DNA of 64,000 nt from PALSA-1006 sp964571195 (GTDB taxonomy: Bacteria; Pseudomonadota; Gammaproteobacteria; Burkholderiales; Gallionellaceae). Location: positions 3,833-67,832 of the forward strand of contig CAZNAD010000012.1 in assembly GCA_964571195.1 (NCBI GenBank). Reading direction: 5' to 3'. The position numbers and the translations under genes are program-made. The first letter of the stretch is position 1; each line of letters opens with the position of its first letter. Of this stretch, positions 23,377-33,959 are shown in pieces. Under the pieces are notes generated by a model. It saw nothing but the letters and a program-made list of their open reading frames with translations. It ran no database searches and was not told the origin of the DNA.

Positions 23377-23957
23377 TGTGCGGCCTTCTCGTTATCGCTG
23401 TTCGGTGCCGCACTCTCCGTATCGTCGTGGCCGACGACTTCTGCCGCGTGTGACAGATACAGCGCGGCGGCAACCAATGCAATGCTGGCACCCAGATATA
23501 GCAGATCCAGCGGACTTTCGATCTTGATGTTTAACGCCTGCTCAAACAAGGTCACAATCAGGATCATCAGAATCACTTTGGCTAGGCGTGATTTCAGATC
23601 ATCCAGATTGTTGATGACCAGAATTTTGCTGGATGAGCGGCTGCCGTGTGCCTGATCGATGTCGCTGATGAACAATTCATACATACCGAGAGAGAAGATC
23701 AGCATCACTGTCGCCAACAGATAGCCATCAACCACCTCGACGATGTGGGTCACGGTGCTGTCATGCAGAACCTTGCGTGCTTCTGCGGTCAGATCGGCAT
23801 CGCCGTAGTGCAGGACATGCAGCACCAGATGCCAGACATCGACGGTGGCCATGTAAAAGATGGCAAACCCGGCAAACAGGCTGCCAATCACCGCAGCCAG
23901 AATGACAAAGCGGCTGTTCCAAAGACTGCTCTCAAAAAGATTTTCCAGAAATTTCAT
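23373..23957 (-). CDS. UPF0114 family (YqhA-like) inner-membrane protein
   Basis: A 194-aa membrane protein with three or four hydrophobic helices (about 15-38, 75-95, 120-140 and 145-165). It carries the YqhA-family segment ESSLWNSRFVILAAVIGSLFAG and the internal SLGMYELFISDID. The family's function is unknown. The C-terminal tail is acidic and hydrophilic (VVGHDDTESAAPNSDNEKAAH). It is the first gene of a two-gene unit with the thioredoxin-like gene. Confidence 0.85.
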   Translation of the reverse strand: MKFLENLFESSLWNSRFVILAAVIGSLFAGFAIFYMATVDVWHLVLHVLHYGDADLTAEARKVLHDSTVTHIVEVVDGYLLATVMLIFSLGMYELFISDIDQAHGSRSSSKILVINNLDDLKSRLAKVILMILIVTLFEQALNIKIESPLDLLYLGASIALVAAALYLSHAAEVVGHDDTESAAPNSDNEKAAH

Positions 23958-24077
23958 GTTCGATCTCCAAATTCACGGCGCGCATTAGAGCCTAAATCAA
24001 CATGGCAGACAACCTGCCAAACCGAATAAATCCAATACCCATATTGCAATTGCGGGGATGGTGGGGCGGTGGGAAAT

Positions 24078-24335
24078 TCAATCGGCAGCTAAGCGGTTAT
24101 CGCATAAGGCAAATTTCTGTGCGCGCGACAACCGTTTGATCTGTAGTTCGCGCTTAAGCGCGGTCGACTTGTCGGCACAACATTCGTGATAGAGCAGAGT
24201 CACCGGAGTGCGTCCGCGCGTGTATTTTGCACCTTCGCCGGTATTGTGGGCGGAAAGGCGCTTCTTCAGGTCATTGGTGATGCCGCAATACAGAGTGTCA
24301 TCGGCACAGCGCAACAGGTAGCAGCACCAGCTCAT
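24078..24335 (-). CDS. GIY-YIG domain nuclease-like protein (UPF0213)
   Basis: An 85-aa single-domain GIY-YIG protein. The domain shows YLLRCADDTLYCGIT (the GIY/YIG strands), the catalytic-type arginine in DLKKRLSAHN, and a conserved glutamate in ALKRELQIKRL. It is related to E. coli YhbQ; a nuclease activity is likely but unproven for this group. The ATG at 24335 overlaps the lnt stop codon (ATGA), indicating coupling; an upstream in-frame start at 24404 would lie deep inside lnt. Confidence 0.88.
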   Translation of the reverse strand: MSWCCYLLRCADDTLYCGITNDLKKRLSAHNTGEGAKYTRGRTPVTLLYHECCADKSTALKRELQIKRLSRAQKFALCDNRLAAD

Positions 24336-25819
24336 CGCATCCGCAATTTCCATATTGCCGCAAACATGACCAACAACACTGCGAGCACTGCCATGTTGCC
24401 CCAAACAACATAAGGTGTCGTACCGGTGTAGCCCTGTACCTGTGTGGTGAGCACAGCCTCCCAGTGTTGCGGCAGCATCTGTAGTATGCGCCCGTCGTTG
24501 CCGATCACTGAGGTCACGCCGGTATTGGTGGCGCGCAGCATCATGCGCCCCGTTTCAAGCGCACGCATCTGGGATATCTGGTTGTGCTGTATCGCTGCCG
24601 AGGAATCGCCGTACCATGCGTCGTTGCTGGTGTTCAGCAGCAGGGTCGCTTGCGGCAAGGCGCGAATGATCTCCTCGCCGAACACATCCTCGTAACAGAT
24701 GTTCATCGCGATATGTTGTCCGGCCAGATGTAACAGGGGTTGATGCTCGCCGCCGTTGGAAAGATCGGACATCGGGATATTCAGCACATCGTTGATGAGC
24801 CAGCCAAACACGCTACGCAGGGGGATGAATTCGCCGAACGGAACGAGGTGGTTCTTGCGGTAAGACTGTCCTGCCGAGCTGCCCAGTGAAATCATACTGT
24901 TGTAATACTGACCCTCTTGTTCCTCGAATGCGCCGAGCAACACATCACCGTCGTGTTTCTGTGCATGGCTCTTCAAGCGTTCGAGATAACTTGCCGGCAG
25001 GCCATCGAGCAGCAGGGGCAGGGCTGTCTCCGGCAAAACGATCAGGCGAGCGTCGCTGTCCTCGACCAGACGGCGATAAGTCTCCAGCGTGCTGACCAGT
25101 CTTTCTTCCTCGAACTTTTCGTCTTGGGCGATGTTGCCTTGCAATAGACTCACTTTGACCGCTGGACCTGTCGGCGATGTCCACCCGATCATGCCCGCCC
25201 CGGCTCCCCCCATCCAGATGATCAACAAGAAGGCCGCAGCTAGCTTGCCTTGCCTGCTCCAGCGCTGTTGCACCAGTAGCGCCAGCAGTCCGGCACTGAT
25301 CGCGAGAATGAGTGATACGCCGTATACCCCCAGTATCGGAGCGTAGCCGGCGAGCGGACTGTCCGGTACTTGCGAATAGCCCAACGAGAGCCAAGGGAAG
25401 CCGGTGAACAGGTAGCCGCGCAACAGTTCGACGGAGGCACAGAGTGCGGGAAACAATAACGTGAGCTTTTGCCAGCTGGGCAAAGGCAGTTTTGCTTGCA
25501 GATAACCGGCCAGTGCGGGGAATGAGGCCAGCAGGGCAACGAACAGCGCGGTCGCCAGAAAGGCCAGCGCTGCTGGCATATGACCGAAATCATGCAGCGC
25601 GATGTAGATCCAGCCTGTTCCCGCGCCGAACAAGCCGAGTCCGAAGGCGAAACCCAATCCTGCGGAGACTCGCGGCTGAGTGCTCCGGTTCCATAAAAAG
25701 AACAGCAGTGCCAGCGAGAGCAGCGGCGCGGGAAAAACGTTCCAAGGCGCGAAGCCGGCCACGGCGAAGACGCCGCCGAGTGCGGCAAGAAAGGGATGGG
25801 GTATGCGCAAGCTGCTCAC
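24332..25819 (-). CDS. lnt: Apolipoprotein N-acyltransferase
   Basis: A 495-aa inner-membrane enzyme that adds the third acyl chain to lipoproteins after signal-peptide removal. Six to seven N-terminal membrane helices (about 1-210) precede a nitrilase-like periplasmic domain. The catalytic triad residues are recognisable: Glu in VLPETALPLLL, Lys in RKNHLVPFGEFIPL and Cys in MNICYEDVFGEEI. Starts are GTG 25819 or TTG 25822; no ATG fits and no strong ribosome site is seen. In many proteobacteria lnt follows corC, but here corC is 20 kb away. Confidence 0.95.
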   Translation of the reverse strand: MSSLRIPHPFLAALGGVFAVAGFAPWNVFPAPLLSLALLFFLWNRSTQPRVSAGLGFAFGLGLFGAGTGWIYIALHDFGHMPAALAFLATALFVALLASFPALAGYLQAKLPLPSWQKLTLLFPALCASVELLRGYLFTGFPWLSLGYSQVPDSPLAGYAPILGVYGVSLILAISAGLLALLVQQRWSRQGKLAAAFLLIIWMGGAGAGMIGWTSPTGPAVKVSLLQGNIAQDEKFEEERLVSTLETYRRLVEDSDARLIVLPETALPLLLDGLPASYLERLKSHAQKHDGDVLLGAFEEQEGQYYNSMISLGSSAGQSYRKNHLVPFGEFIPLRSVFGWLINDVLNIPMSDLSNGGEHQPLLHLAGQHIAMNICYEDVFGEEIIRALPQATLLLNTSNDAWYGDSSAAIQHNQISQMRALETGRMMLRATNTGVTSVIGNDGRILQMLPQHWEAVLTTQVQGYTGTTPYVVWGNMAVLAVLLVMFAAIWKLRMR

Positions 25820-25893
25820 CAAGTCTGTTTCAGGGTTGATTACGCGGATTATACGGTGTAACTTCCGCGCCTCTCGTTCATTACCGTGTCGCT

Positions 25894-26367
25894 ATGCAAC
25901 AAGATTCCGCCTTGCTCAAAGAAGTCAGCATGATGTTGCTGGACTGTGAGTTGTTCAATCATTTGCCATCCTCCGATATGCGGGCAGTCGCCCGGTATTT
26001 CGGCTGCGACCGATTCAGCGAGGGAGATACGATATTCGAAGAGGGTGACAGCGGAACCTTCATGTGTGTGGTGCACGAGGGGCGCGTTTCGGTGATCAAG
26101 AGCAACCAGGATGAGCACGACGTCATGATGGCGACCGAGGGCCCCGGCCATGTGATCGGTGAGATGGCGGTGCTGGACGGCGAGCAACGCTCTGCCACCT
26201 GCGTGGCGGCGAGTGACTGTGTGTTGCTGACGCTTTCCAAGGCGGCGATGGATACGATGCTGGAAGAGCAACCCCGTGTCGGAGCCAAGATATTGCGCGC
26301 CATCGCCGTCAGCCTGTCGCGCAGGATGCGGATGGCTGCCGGAAAACTGGTCGATCACGCGGAATAA
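25894..26367 (+). CDS. Single-domain cyclic-nucleotide-binding protein
   Basis: A 157-aa protein that is essentially one CNMP-binding (Crp-like) beta roll, about residues 20-130. It includes FEEGDSGTFMCVVHEGRVSV and the phosphate-binding-cassette-like GEMAVLDGEQRSATCVA. That last stretch keeps the Gly-Glu...Arg-Ser/Thr-Ala order of real cAMP/cGMP binders. There is no DNA-binding or enzymatic domain. It is 3 bp upstream of a MarC-family gene, so the two are probably co-transcribed. Ligand and partner are unknown. Confidence 0.85.
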   Translation: MQQDSALLKEVSMMLLDCELFNHLPSSDMRAVARYFGCDRFSEGDTIFEEGDSGTFMCVVHEGRVSVIKSNQDEHDVMMATEGPGHVIGEMAVLDGEQRSATCVAASDCVLLTLSKAAMDTMLEEQPRVGAKILRAIAVSLSRRMRMAAGKLVDHAE

Positions 26368-26370
26368 GCC

Positions 26371-26997
26371 ATGCTCGACTTCACCGAATATTCGAAGATA
26401 TTTCTCAGCCTGTTCGCCATTCTCGACCCGATCGGCATTATCCCCATCATCATCGCGTTCACGGTCGGCCTCACACCGCCTAAACGGGCGCGGGTCGGGC
26501 GTCTGGCTTCGTTATCGGTGATCGGCATCCTGCTGGTCGCTTTGCTCATCGGCGAATGGGTATTGGAATTCTTCGGTATCAGCATCCATTCGTTCCGTGT
26601 CGCGGGCGGTATCCTGTTATTGCTGATGTCCATCACCATGTTGTTCGGCAACAAAGATGCGCCCGCCCCCGGCGATTCGACAGACGGCGACTCAACCTCT
26701 TCCATCGCCATCGTGCCGCTCTCCACCCCTTTGCTAGCCGGGCCGGGTGCGATCAGTGCGGTGATCCTAGATGCGCACAAAGGGCAAGGCATCGGGCATT
26801 ACGCGGTACTCAGCCTGGAGATACTCTTGCTCGGCTTCACCGTCTGGCTCACGTTTCTCGTCGCGCCGTGGATATCACAACGGCTGGGGCGTATCGGCAC
26901 CAGCATCTTTTCGCGGCTGATGGGACTGTTGCTTGCGGCGATCGCCGTTGAATTCATCGCGGGCGGGCTGCGCGGCCTGTTCCCTTTATTAGAGTAA
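26371..26997 (+). CDS. MarC family integral membrane protein
   Basis: A 208-aa protein with six hydrophobic segments and the MarC-family pattern, including SLFAILDPIGIIPI near the N-terminus and the conserved PLSTPLLAGPGAISAVI at about residue 115. The cytoplasmic loop carries a Ser/Asp/Thr-rich insert (APAPGDSTDGDSTS). The family's function is unsettled; an antibiotic-resistance role was once proposed and is not supported. It sits between a cyclic-nucleotide-binding protein and a pseudouridine synthase, with 3-bp gaps on both sides, giving a likely three-gene operon. Confidence 0.88.
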   Translation: MLDFTEYSKIFLSLFAILDPIGIIPIIIAFTVGLTPPKRARVGRLASLSVIGILLVALLIGEWVLEFFGISIHSFRVAGGILLLLMSITMLFGNKDAPAPGDSTDGDSTSSIAIVPLSTPLLAGPGAISAVILDAHKGQGIGHYAVLSLEILLLGFTVWLTFLVAPWISQRLGRIGTSIFSRLMGLLLAAIAVEFIAGGLRGLFPLLE

Positions 26998-27000
26998 ATT

Positions 27001-27732
27001 ATGGAAAAAATCAGACTCTCCAAACTGATGTCCGAACAGGGGCTCTGTTCACGCCGCGAAGCCGACCGTTACATCGAGAAAGGCTGGGTGCTGGTCGACG
27101 GCGAGCCGGTCAGCGAACTCGGTACAAAAGTCTTTCCGCACCAGAAGGTCACCCTGAACAACTCGGCGCAGACCCAGCAACAGACGCAGGTGACCATCCT
27201 GCTGAACAAACCCATCGGGTATGTCTCCGGGCAGGCGGAAGACGGATATCAACCTGCGGTGGTCCTTATCAAGGCCGATACCCGCTGGGCGAACGACACC
27301 GCAGCGCAGCGATTCACACCGCAACAATTGCGCGGCCTGGCTCCGGCTGGGCGTCTGGACATCGACTCGCAAGGTTTGCTGGTGCTCACCCAGGATGGCC
27401 GCATTGCCAAACAACTCATTGGGGAAGATTCGTTGATCGACAAAGAATATCTTGTGCGGGTCACCGGAAAATTGGTCGGCAACGGCTTGAATATGCTCAA
27501 CCACGGCCTTGCGCTGGACGGACAAAAGCTCAAACCGGCCAAAGTTACCTGGCAGAATGAAGACCAGTTGCGTTTTGTATTGCGCGAGGGGAAAAAACGC
27601 CAGATTCGGCGCATGTGTGAACTGGTCGGGCTGAAAGTCACCGGATTGAAGCGTGTTCGTATCGGCAAGGTCAAACTGGGTGATCTGCCTGTCGGACAAT
27701 GGCGCTACCTGCGCGCCGAGGAAAGCTTCTAG
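27001..27732 (+). CDS. rRNA pseudouridine synthase, RsuA/RluB/E/F family
   Basis: A 243-aa enzyme with an N-terminal S4 RNA-binding domain (RLSKLMSEQGLCSRREADRYIEKG) and a pseudouridine synthase core. The catalytic aspartate is in GRLDIDSQGLLVLTQDG, and the C-terminal motif REGKKRQIRRMCELVGL is typical. It converts specific uridines in rRNA. The segment spacing most resembles RluF, but the target site cannot be assigned with confidence. It ends the plus-strand run before a strong terminator. Confidence 0.92.
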   Translation: MEKIRLSKLMSEQGLCSRREADRYIEKGWVLVDGEPVSELGTKVFPHQKVTLNNSAQTQQQTQVTILLNKPIGYVSGQAEDGYQPAVVLIKADTRWANDTAAQRFTPQQLRGLAPAGRLDIDSQGLLVLTQDGRIAKQLIGEDSLIDKEYLVRVTGKLVGNGLNMLNHGLALDGQKLKPAKVTWQNEDQLRFVLREGKKRQIRRMCELVGLKVTGLKRVRIGKVKLGDLPVGQWRYLRAEESF

Positions 27733-27755
27733 GTAGCGCTGCAACAGCGGGAAAT

Positions 27756-27789
27756 AAAAAAGAGAACCGTCTAACGGTTCTCTTTTTTT
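27756..27789. terminator. Rho-independent terminator after the pseudouridine synthase
   Basis: The stem AGAGAACCGT/ACGGTTCTCT with a 3-nt loop is preceded by an A-run and followed by seven Ts. It is symmetric enough to act on both strands and lies between convergent genes. Confidence 0.92.
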
Positions 27790-27819
27790 ACGACAGTCAC
27801 CACCTGTGGTGCGATGAAG

Positions 27820-27957
27820 CTATTTCACCACTGTCAGCAACAATACCAGCACAACAAGGATCACTACGGCCAAGCCGGGCGACAGGTGAAATTCCGCATC
27901 GTTCGCGAAACTGTCGCTTAATTCCATATTCATGCTTTTGCGGGATTGATGGCTCAT
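27820..27957 (-). CDS. Small single-pass membrane protein (45 aa), unknown function
   Basis: A 45-codon ORF with a polar N-terminus (MSHQSRKSMNMELSDSFAND) and a C-terminal hydrophobic helix that ends in LTVVK. A GGAGGG ribosome site lies about ten bases before the ATG at 27957, so the longer in-frame reading to 28113 is not needed. The family is not recognised. It lies between a terminator and the tRNA-Ile gene, probably as a monocistronic unit. Confidence 0.6.
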   Translation of the reverse strand: MSHQSRKSMNMELSDSFANDAEFHLSPGLAVVILVVLVLLLTVVK

Positions 27958-28090
27958 GAGTTCTGCCCTCCAGAAAAGTGAACGACGGGAGCAGGATAAC
28001 ACAATCTCTAGTATTAAATAACCCTCTGCGTCACTAGATGTAGTGTTATTGTCACATCTGGCGCAACTGCTTAATTGTGCTGGGAAAAAC

Positions 28091-28120
28091 AAAAAAGGCC
28101 TGCGTTCTGGCAAGCCTTTT
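28091..28120 (-). terminator. Rho-independent terminator of tRNA-Ile
   Basis: On the minus strand, AAAAGGCTTGC pairs with GCAGGCCTTTT (one mismatch) and is followed by a T-run. It starts 9 bp after the tRNA 3' end. Confidence 0.8.
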
Positions 28121-28128
28121 ATGCTATT

Positions 28129-28205
28129 TGGTGGGCCCTCCCGGACTTGAACCGGGGACCAAAGGATTATGAGTCCTCTGCTCTAACCAACTGAGCTAAG
28201 GGCCC
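28129..28205 (-). tRNA. tRNA with CAT anticodon, most likely tRNA-Ile2
   Basis: A 77-nt cloverleaf with encoded CCA. The acceptor stem is GGGCCCT/AGGGCCC, the D arm GCTC/GAGC, and the anticodon stem GAGGA/TCCTT encloses CTCATAA (anticodon CAT). The TTAGCTCAGTTGGTTAGAGCA body and TTGGTC variable region resemble known Ile2 tRNAs, whose C34 is changed to lysidine by TilS to read AUA, rather than elongator or initiator Met tRNAs. It lies 7 bp from the rpoD stop. Confidence 0.85.
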
Positions 28206-28212
28206 GAAACGG

Positions 28213-30168
<1,956 letters not shown>

Positions 30169-30329
30169 AATCGGTGGATCCTCAAATTAAATTTTCAAAC
30201 ACTGCAGCAAAATGAGACATGCGCTGCCAAAAAGGCCGACGATTATAGCAGATTCTTAAAATTTTTCCGAAGGTTAGCTGCTTCTGCCGATATTCCGGTC
30301 GCTGCAAATAACGTGCCCGCCCGAGTCCG

Positions 30330-32144
30330 TTAAGGGGCGGGGGCTTTCAGTTGCTTAAGCTCGTCACTCAGTCGACTGTAACGTTCCTTGTTCATGCCGC
30401 CCAGATTTCCGGCCAGCAATACGGCGATCTCCGCCTCGATGGCGTCAATGCGGATCTTGCGCAGCACGCCGGAGAACTCCGCCGCGACATCGAACTCGCC
30501 GCTCAACTGCAACACCTCGCCCTGGGCGGTCGCCAGCACAGCTTCATGGGCCGAGCCCTGAAAGTGCTGGATCATCGCTGCCGTGCTGGTTTCATCAGCC
30601 GATTCGTGCAGTCCCCGCAAGGGGGACGCCGGTGGGTGCCCGATGGCTCCGCCATCACCCTCCCGCAGCCAGTCGGCCAGTGCGGCGATGGCTGCCGCTT
30701 CGGGACCTTCTGCCTGCCAGTCTGCGGGCAATTCGCGCGCCAATTCCGGCTTCATCACCAGACAACGCAGCAAAGTGCGCAGACCGGAAGGTGTGGAGCG
30801 CTTGGCTTTGGGCGGCGCGGCGCGGCGGGGGGCAGCCAGCGGCTTAATCTCAAACCGGGCTTCCAGCTCTTCCTGCGTCATACCGGCCAGCGCGGCCACT
30901 TCCTTGCGTAGCAGCAAGGACATCGTTGGTGCCGTGATCGCGGCCAACAGCGGCTGCGCCTTTTGCAGCAAGGCGCTGCGCCCTTCCGGCGTATGCAGAT
31001 CAACCTGCGCGGTCAGCTCGCGTAACAGATAACCGGACAGTGGCAAGGAGTTGTCGAGTTCGTGCTCGAAGGCATCACGGCCATATTCGCGGATGTAGGT
31101 GTCGGGATCGTGTTCTTCCGGCAGGAACAGGAAGCCGATCCGTTTGCCGTCTTGCAGTTGCGGCAAGGCGTTCTCCAGCGCGCGCCAGGCGGCTTTTTGG
31201 CCGGCGCGGTCACCGTCGAAACAAAACACCACTTGCTCGCATAGACGTAGCAGCTTCTGCACATGGTAGGGGGTAGTCGCCGTGCCCAGCGTGGCGACGG
31301 CATATTCCACCCCGTTTTGCGCCAGCGCCACCACGTCCATATAACCCTCAACCACGATCACGCGCTGTTGCGCGCGGATGGCTTTCTGCGCCTGAAACAG
31401 GCCGTAAAGTTCGTGGCCTTTTTCAAACAGCGGCGTTTCTGGCGAGTTGAGATACTTCGGTTCGCCTTTATCCAGCACGCGCCCGCCGAAGCCAATGACC
31501 TGCCCGCGCACGTTGACGATGGGGAACATGATGCGGTCGCGGAAGCGGTCGTAACGTTTGCCGCCTTCACCCTCGATCACCAAGCCGGTCTCGACCAGAC
31601 TGGCATCCAGATAGTTCGGCACGGCGGGTTTCAGGTTCTGCCAGTCATCCGGTGCATAACCGATGCCGAAACGTGCGGCGACCTCGCCGGAGAGGCCGCG
31701 ACCTTTCAGATAGTCGATGGCGCGCGGGGTCTTTTTCAACTGTTCGCGGTAATAACGTGTGGCCGTTTGCATCAGCTCGTAAAGATCGGGGGCGACCTTG
31801 TGTTGCGGGGCGCTTGAAGCTTCCTGCGGTACGCTGACCCCGATGCTCTTGGCCAGATCTTCGACCGCTTCGACGAAGCCCATGCCGACGTGTTCCATGA
31901 CGAAACCGATGGCGGTGCCGTGCGCGCCGCAGCCGAAACAATGGTAGAACTGTTTCGATTGGCTGACGGTGAAAGACGGGGATTTCTCGTTGTGGAACGG
32001 GCAACAGGCGACGTAGTTGGCACCTGCTTTTTTGAGCGGAACGTAACGCTCGATCACATCGACGATATCGAGCCGGTTGAGCAGATCCTGAACAAAACTT
32101 TTTGGAATCACTCCGGCCCTCGCATCACGTGGTGTGGAGAACAA
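30330..32144 (-). CDS. dnaG: DNA primase DnaG
   Basis: A 604-aa primase that makes RNA primers for replication. The N-terminal zinc-binding domain has CPFHNEKSPSFTVSQ and FHCFGCG-type residues (YHCFGCGAHG, about 40-70). The catalytic TOPRIM core (about 255-370) shows VVEGYMDVVAL and FDGDRAGQKAAWRA. The C-terminal helicase-binding domain (about 450-604) is less conserved, as usual. It follows yqeY by 21 bp and precedes rpoD. Confidence 0.97.
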   Translation of the reverse strand: MFSTPRDARAGVIPKSFVQDLLNRLDIVDVIERYVPLKKAGANYVACCPFHNEKSPSFTVSQSKQFYHCFGCGAHGTAIGFVMEHVGMGFVEAVEDLAKSIGVSVPQEASSAPQHKVAPDLYELMQTATRYYREQLKKTPRAIDYLKGRGLSGEVAARFGIGYAPDDWQNLKPAVPNYLDASLVETGLVIEGEGGKRYDRFRDRIMFPIVNVRGQVIGFGGRVLDKGEPKYLNSPETPLFEKGHELYGLFQAQKAIRAQQRVIVVEGYMDVVALAQNGVEYAVATLGTATTPYHVQKLLRLCEQVVFCFDGDRAGQKAAWRALENALPQLQDGKRIGFLFLPEEHDPDTYIREYGRDAFEHELDNSLPLSGYLLRELTAQVDLHTPEGRSALLQKAQPLLAAITAPTMSLLLRKEVAALAGMTQEELEARFEIKPLAAPRRAAPPKAKRSTPSGLRTLLRCLVMKPELARELPADWQAEGPEAAAIAALADWLREGDGGAIGHPPASPLRGLHESADETSTAAMIQHFQGSAHEAVLATAQGEVLQLSGEFDVAAEFSGVLRKIRIDAIEAEIAVLLAGNLGGMNKERYSRLSDELKQLKAPAP

Positions 32145-32165
32145 ACCCGCGCACGGGCGACAGAA

Positions 32166-32612
32166 CTACTTGGACAGCTTGGTCTTGACCAGGCCGGATA
32201 CTTTGGCGATATCGGCGCGTCCGGCCAGCTGCGGCTTGAGGATCGCCATCACCTTGCCCATCTCTTGCGGGCTGGCCGCGCCGCTGCTGGTGATGGCTTG
32301 CGCCACCGCCGCTTCGATTTCGGCTTCGGTCAATTGTTGCGGCATATAGGTTTGCAGCACGCCCATCTCGAACTTCTCGACATCGGCCAGATCCTGGCGA
32401 CCGGCAGCTTCGTACTGGCTGATGGAGTCGCGGCGCTGTTTCAGCATCTTGTCGATGATGGCGAGGATGTCCGCGTCGGACAGTTCGATGCGCTCATCCA
32501 CTTCGCGTTGTTTCATCGCGGCGAGCAAAAGACGGATCGCTCCCAAGCGCGCCGTTTCCTTGGCGCGCATGGCGGTCTTCATATCATCGGAGATCTGTTG
32601 TTTCAGGCTCAT
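32166..32612 (-). CDS. yqeY: GatB/YqeY domain protein
   Basis: A 148-aa all-helical protein homologous to the C-terminal tRNA-binding domain of GatB (MSLKQQISDDMKTAMRAKE at the N-terminus, MGKVMAILKPQLAGRADIAKVS near the C-terminus). It may help tRNA-dependent amidation or act alone; its role is not established. The position between rpsU and dnaG is typical of proteobacteria. Confidence 0.93.
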   Translation of the reverse strand: MSLKQQISDDMKTAMRAKETARLGAIRLLLAAMKQREVDERIELSDADILAIIDKMLKQRRDSISQYEAAGRQDLADVEKFEMGVLQTYMPQQLTEAEIEAAVAQAITSSGAASPQEMGKVMAILKPQLAGRADIAKVSGLVKTKLSK

Positions 32613-32667
32613 CGCAAAAACAAACGCCGCAATCTCGACGGATTGCGGCGTCGCTTAACGGAATGAA

Positions 32668-32880
32668 TCAATACAGCTTCGGAGGCAGAGTCTGGCTGCG
32701 CAGACGCTTGTAGTGACGCTTCACTGCGGCGGCCAGTTTGCGTTTACGTTCAGCAGTGGGCTTCTCGTAGAACTCGCGGGCGCGCAATTCGGTCAGCAGA
32801 CCAGTCTTTTCCACAGAGCGCTTGAAGCGACGCATCGCAACTTCAAACGGCTCATTCTCTTTAACACGTATGGTTGTCAT
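32668..32880 (-). CDS. rpsU: 30S ribosomal protein S21
   Basis: A 70-aa basic ribosomal protein needed for normal translation initiation. MTTIRVKENEPFEVAMRRFK is the family N-terminus; the ATG at 32880 gives the usual length, and six upstream in-frame residues are discarded. It is the first gene of the macromolecular-synthesis operon. A 282-bp intergenic region upstream must hold the operon promoter, divergent from the outer-membrane protein gene. Confidence 0.97.
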   Translation of the reverse strand: MTTIRVKENEPFEVAMRRFKRSVEKTGLLTELRAREFYEKPTAERKRKLAAAVKRHYKRLRSQTLPPKLY

Positions 32881-33051
32881 GAACGAACTACCTTGCACAA
32901 AAAATTTGAGGGCGCGATTCTAGCAAAACAATGGATTGTTTTACAACCGATATTTTACCGGCCCGAATCGGGGGCGATGGCCGGGGCGGTGCGGGGGCCG
33001 GAATCACAAGGTTAATGCCGTTTAGCGGCGGGGCAAAAGTGCGACAGAAGC

Positions 33052-33079
33052 TTGACAAGACCGAGGGGGATACGATTAA
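33052..33079 (+). promoter_or_regulatory. Putative sigma-70 promoter of the outer-membrane protein gene
   Basis: A consensus TTGACA at 33052-33057 and GATTAA at 33074-33079 are spaced 16 bp apart, 83 bp upstream of the start codon. The -10 match is only partial. Confidence 0.4.
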
Positions 33080-33162
33080 CTCTGCGTCAATTGTCTGTCC
33101 GGCAGCATGTTTCGGCGGATGATCCCAACTGGAATCACTAACTTAGAGGAATCGCAAACATC

Positions 33163-33915
33163 ATGAAAAAATCACTCCTGCTCTTGTGTGTCCTGGGTTG
33201 CTACGCGCAGTCCGGCATGGCCGCAACCACGTTCACGATGCAGAACCTGGCCACGGGCGGTGTTGCTGCGGCCCAGACCAGCTTCCGCGCTTTCTCCGAA
33301 GATTTCGGTGCAGCATTCAGTTACAAGCCGGTCACACCAGCGGCCGCACTGGGTATCACCGGTTTTGATGTCGGTGTGGAGATCTCCGCCACCGACATCG
33401 CCAAGAGTTCGGCAGCATGGCAAACACTGACCGGCACCAGCTCTCCCGGTACCCTGCCGGTTCCCAAGTTGACTGTCGCCAAGGGCCTGCCTTTCGGTAT
33501 CGATGTTTCGGCGTTTTATACCGCAGTGCCCACCACCGATATCACATTGACCGGTGCCGCCATTAGTTATGCGATCCTCGAAGGTGATGCACTGGAACCG
33601 GCCTTGGCGGTGCGGTACGCGATGAGCAATCTGAGCGGTGTCAGCGAATTCTCGTTCAGCACCCGGAGTCTGGATGTGTCGTTCTCCAAAGGTTTTGTAG
33701 GTTTCACACCGTACATCGGTGCCGGACAAGTCTGGGTGGACAGTTCCACCTCGAACGCGACCCTGACCACACTGGGTCTCAAGGGCGAGGCATTCACCCA
33801 ATCCAAGGTGTTCGCCGGACTCAATATCAATCTGGGATTGCCCAACCTGGCAATCGAAGGCGACACGACCGGTAACATCGCGACCTACAGCGTCAAGCTG
33901 GGCCTGCGCTGGTAA
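33163..33915 (+). CDS. Putative outer-membrane beta-barrel protein
   Basis: A 250-aa protein with a clear Sec signal peptide (MKKSLLLLCVLGCYAQSGMAA). The mature part alternates hydrophobic and polar residues, as in transmembrane beta strands, and ends in an aromatic residue (KLGLRW), the usual signal for BAM-mediated insertion. Gly/Ser/Thr-rich strands such as FTPYIGAGQVWVDSST support this. The number of strands is probably 10-12. No transport specificity can be assigned. An AGAGGA ribosome site lies about 15 bases upstream. It is a single-gene unit with its own promoter and terminator. Confidence 0.75.
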   Translation: MKKSLLLLCVLGCYAQSGMAATTFTMQNLATGGVAAAQTSFRAFSEDFGAAFSYKPVTPAAALGITGFDVGVEISATDIAKSSAAWQTLTGTSSPGTLPVPKLTVAKGLPFGIDVSAFYTAVPTTDITLTGAAISYAILEGDALEPALAVRYAMSNLSGVSEFSFSTRSLDVSFSKGFVGFTPYIGAGQVWVDSSTSNATLTTLGLKGEAFTQSKVFAGLNINLGLPNLAIEGDTTGNIATYSVKLGLRW

Positions 33916-33932
33916 CACGGCATAAGGTCAAG

Positions 33933-33959
33933 AAAGGGGCGGCGCTGCCGCCCTTTTTT
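33933..33959. terminator. Rho-independent terminator between convergent genes
   Basis: The stem GGGCGGC/GCCGCCC with a 3-nt loop is followed by six Ts on the plus strand. It ends the outer-membrane protein transcript and touches the stop of the convergent DAHP synthase gene. Confidence 0.88.

Noticed and set aside
28129..28205. Elongator or initiator Met assignment for the CAT tRNA
   Set aside because: The acceptor stem, the D-arm context and the TTGGTC variable region fit Ile2 tRNAs better; a TilS-recognition check would settle it.
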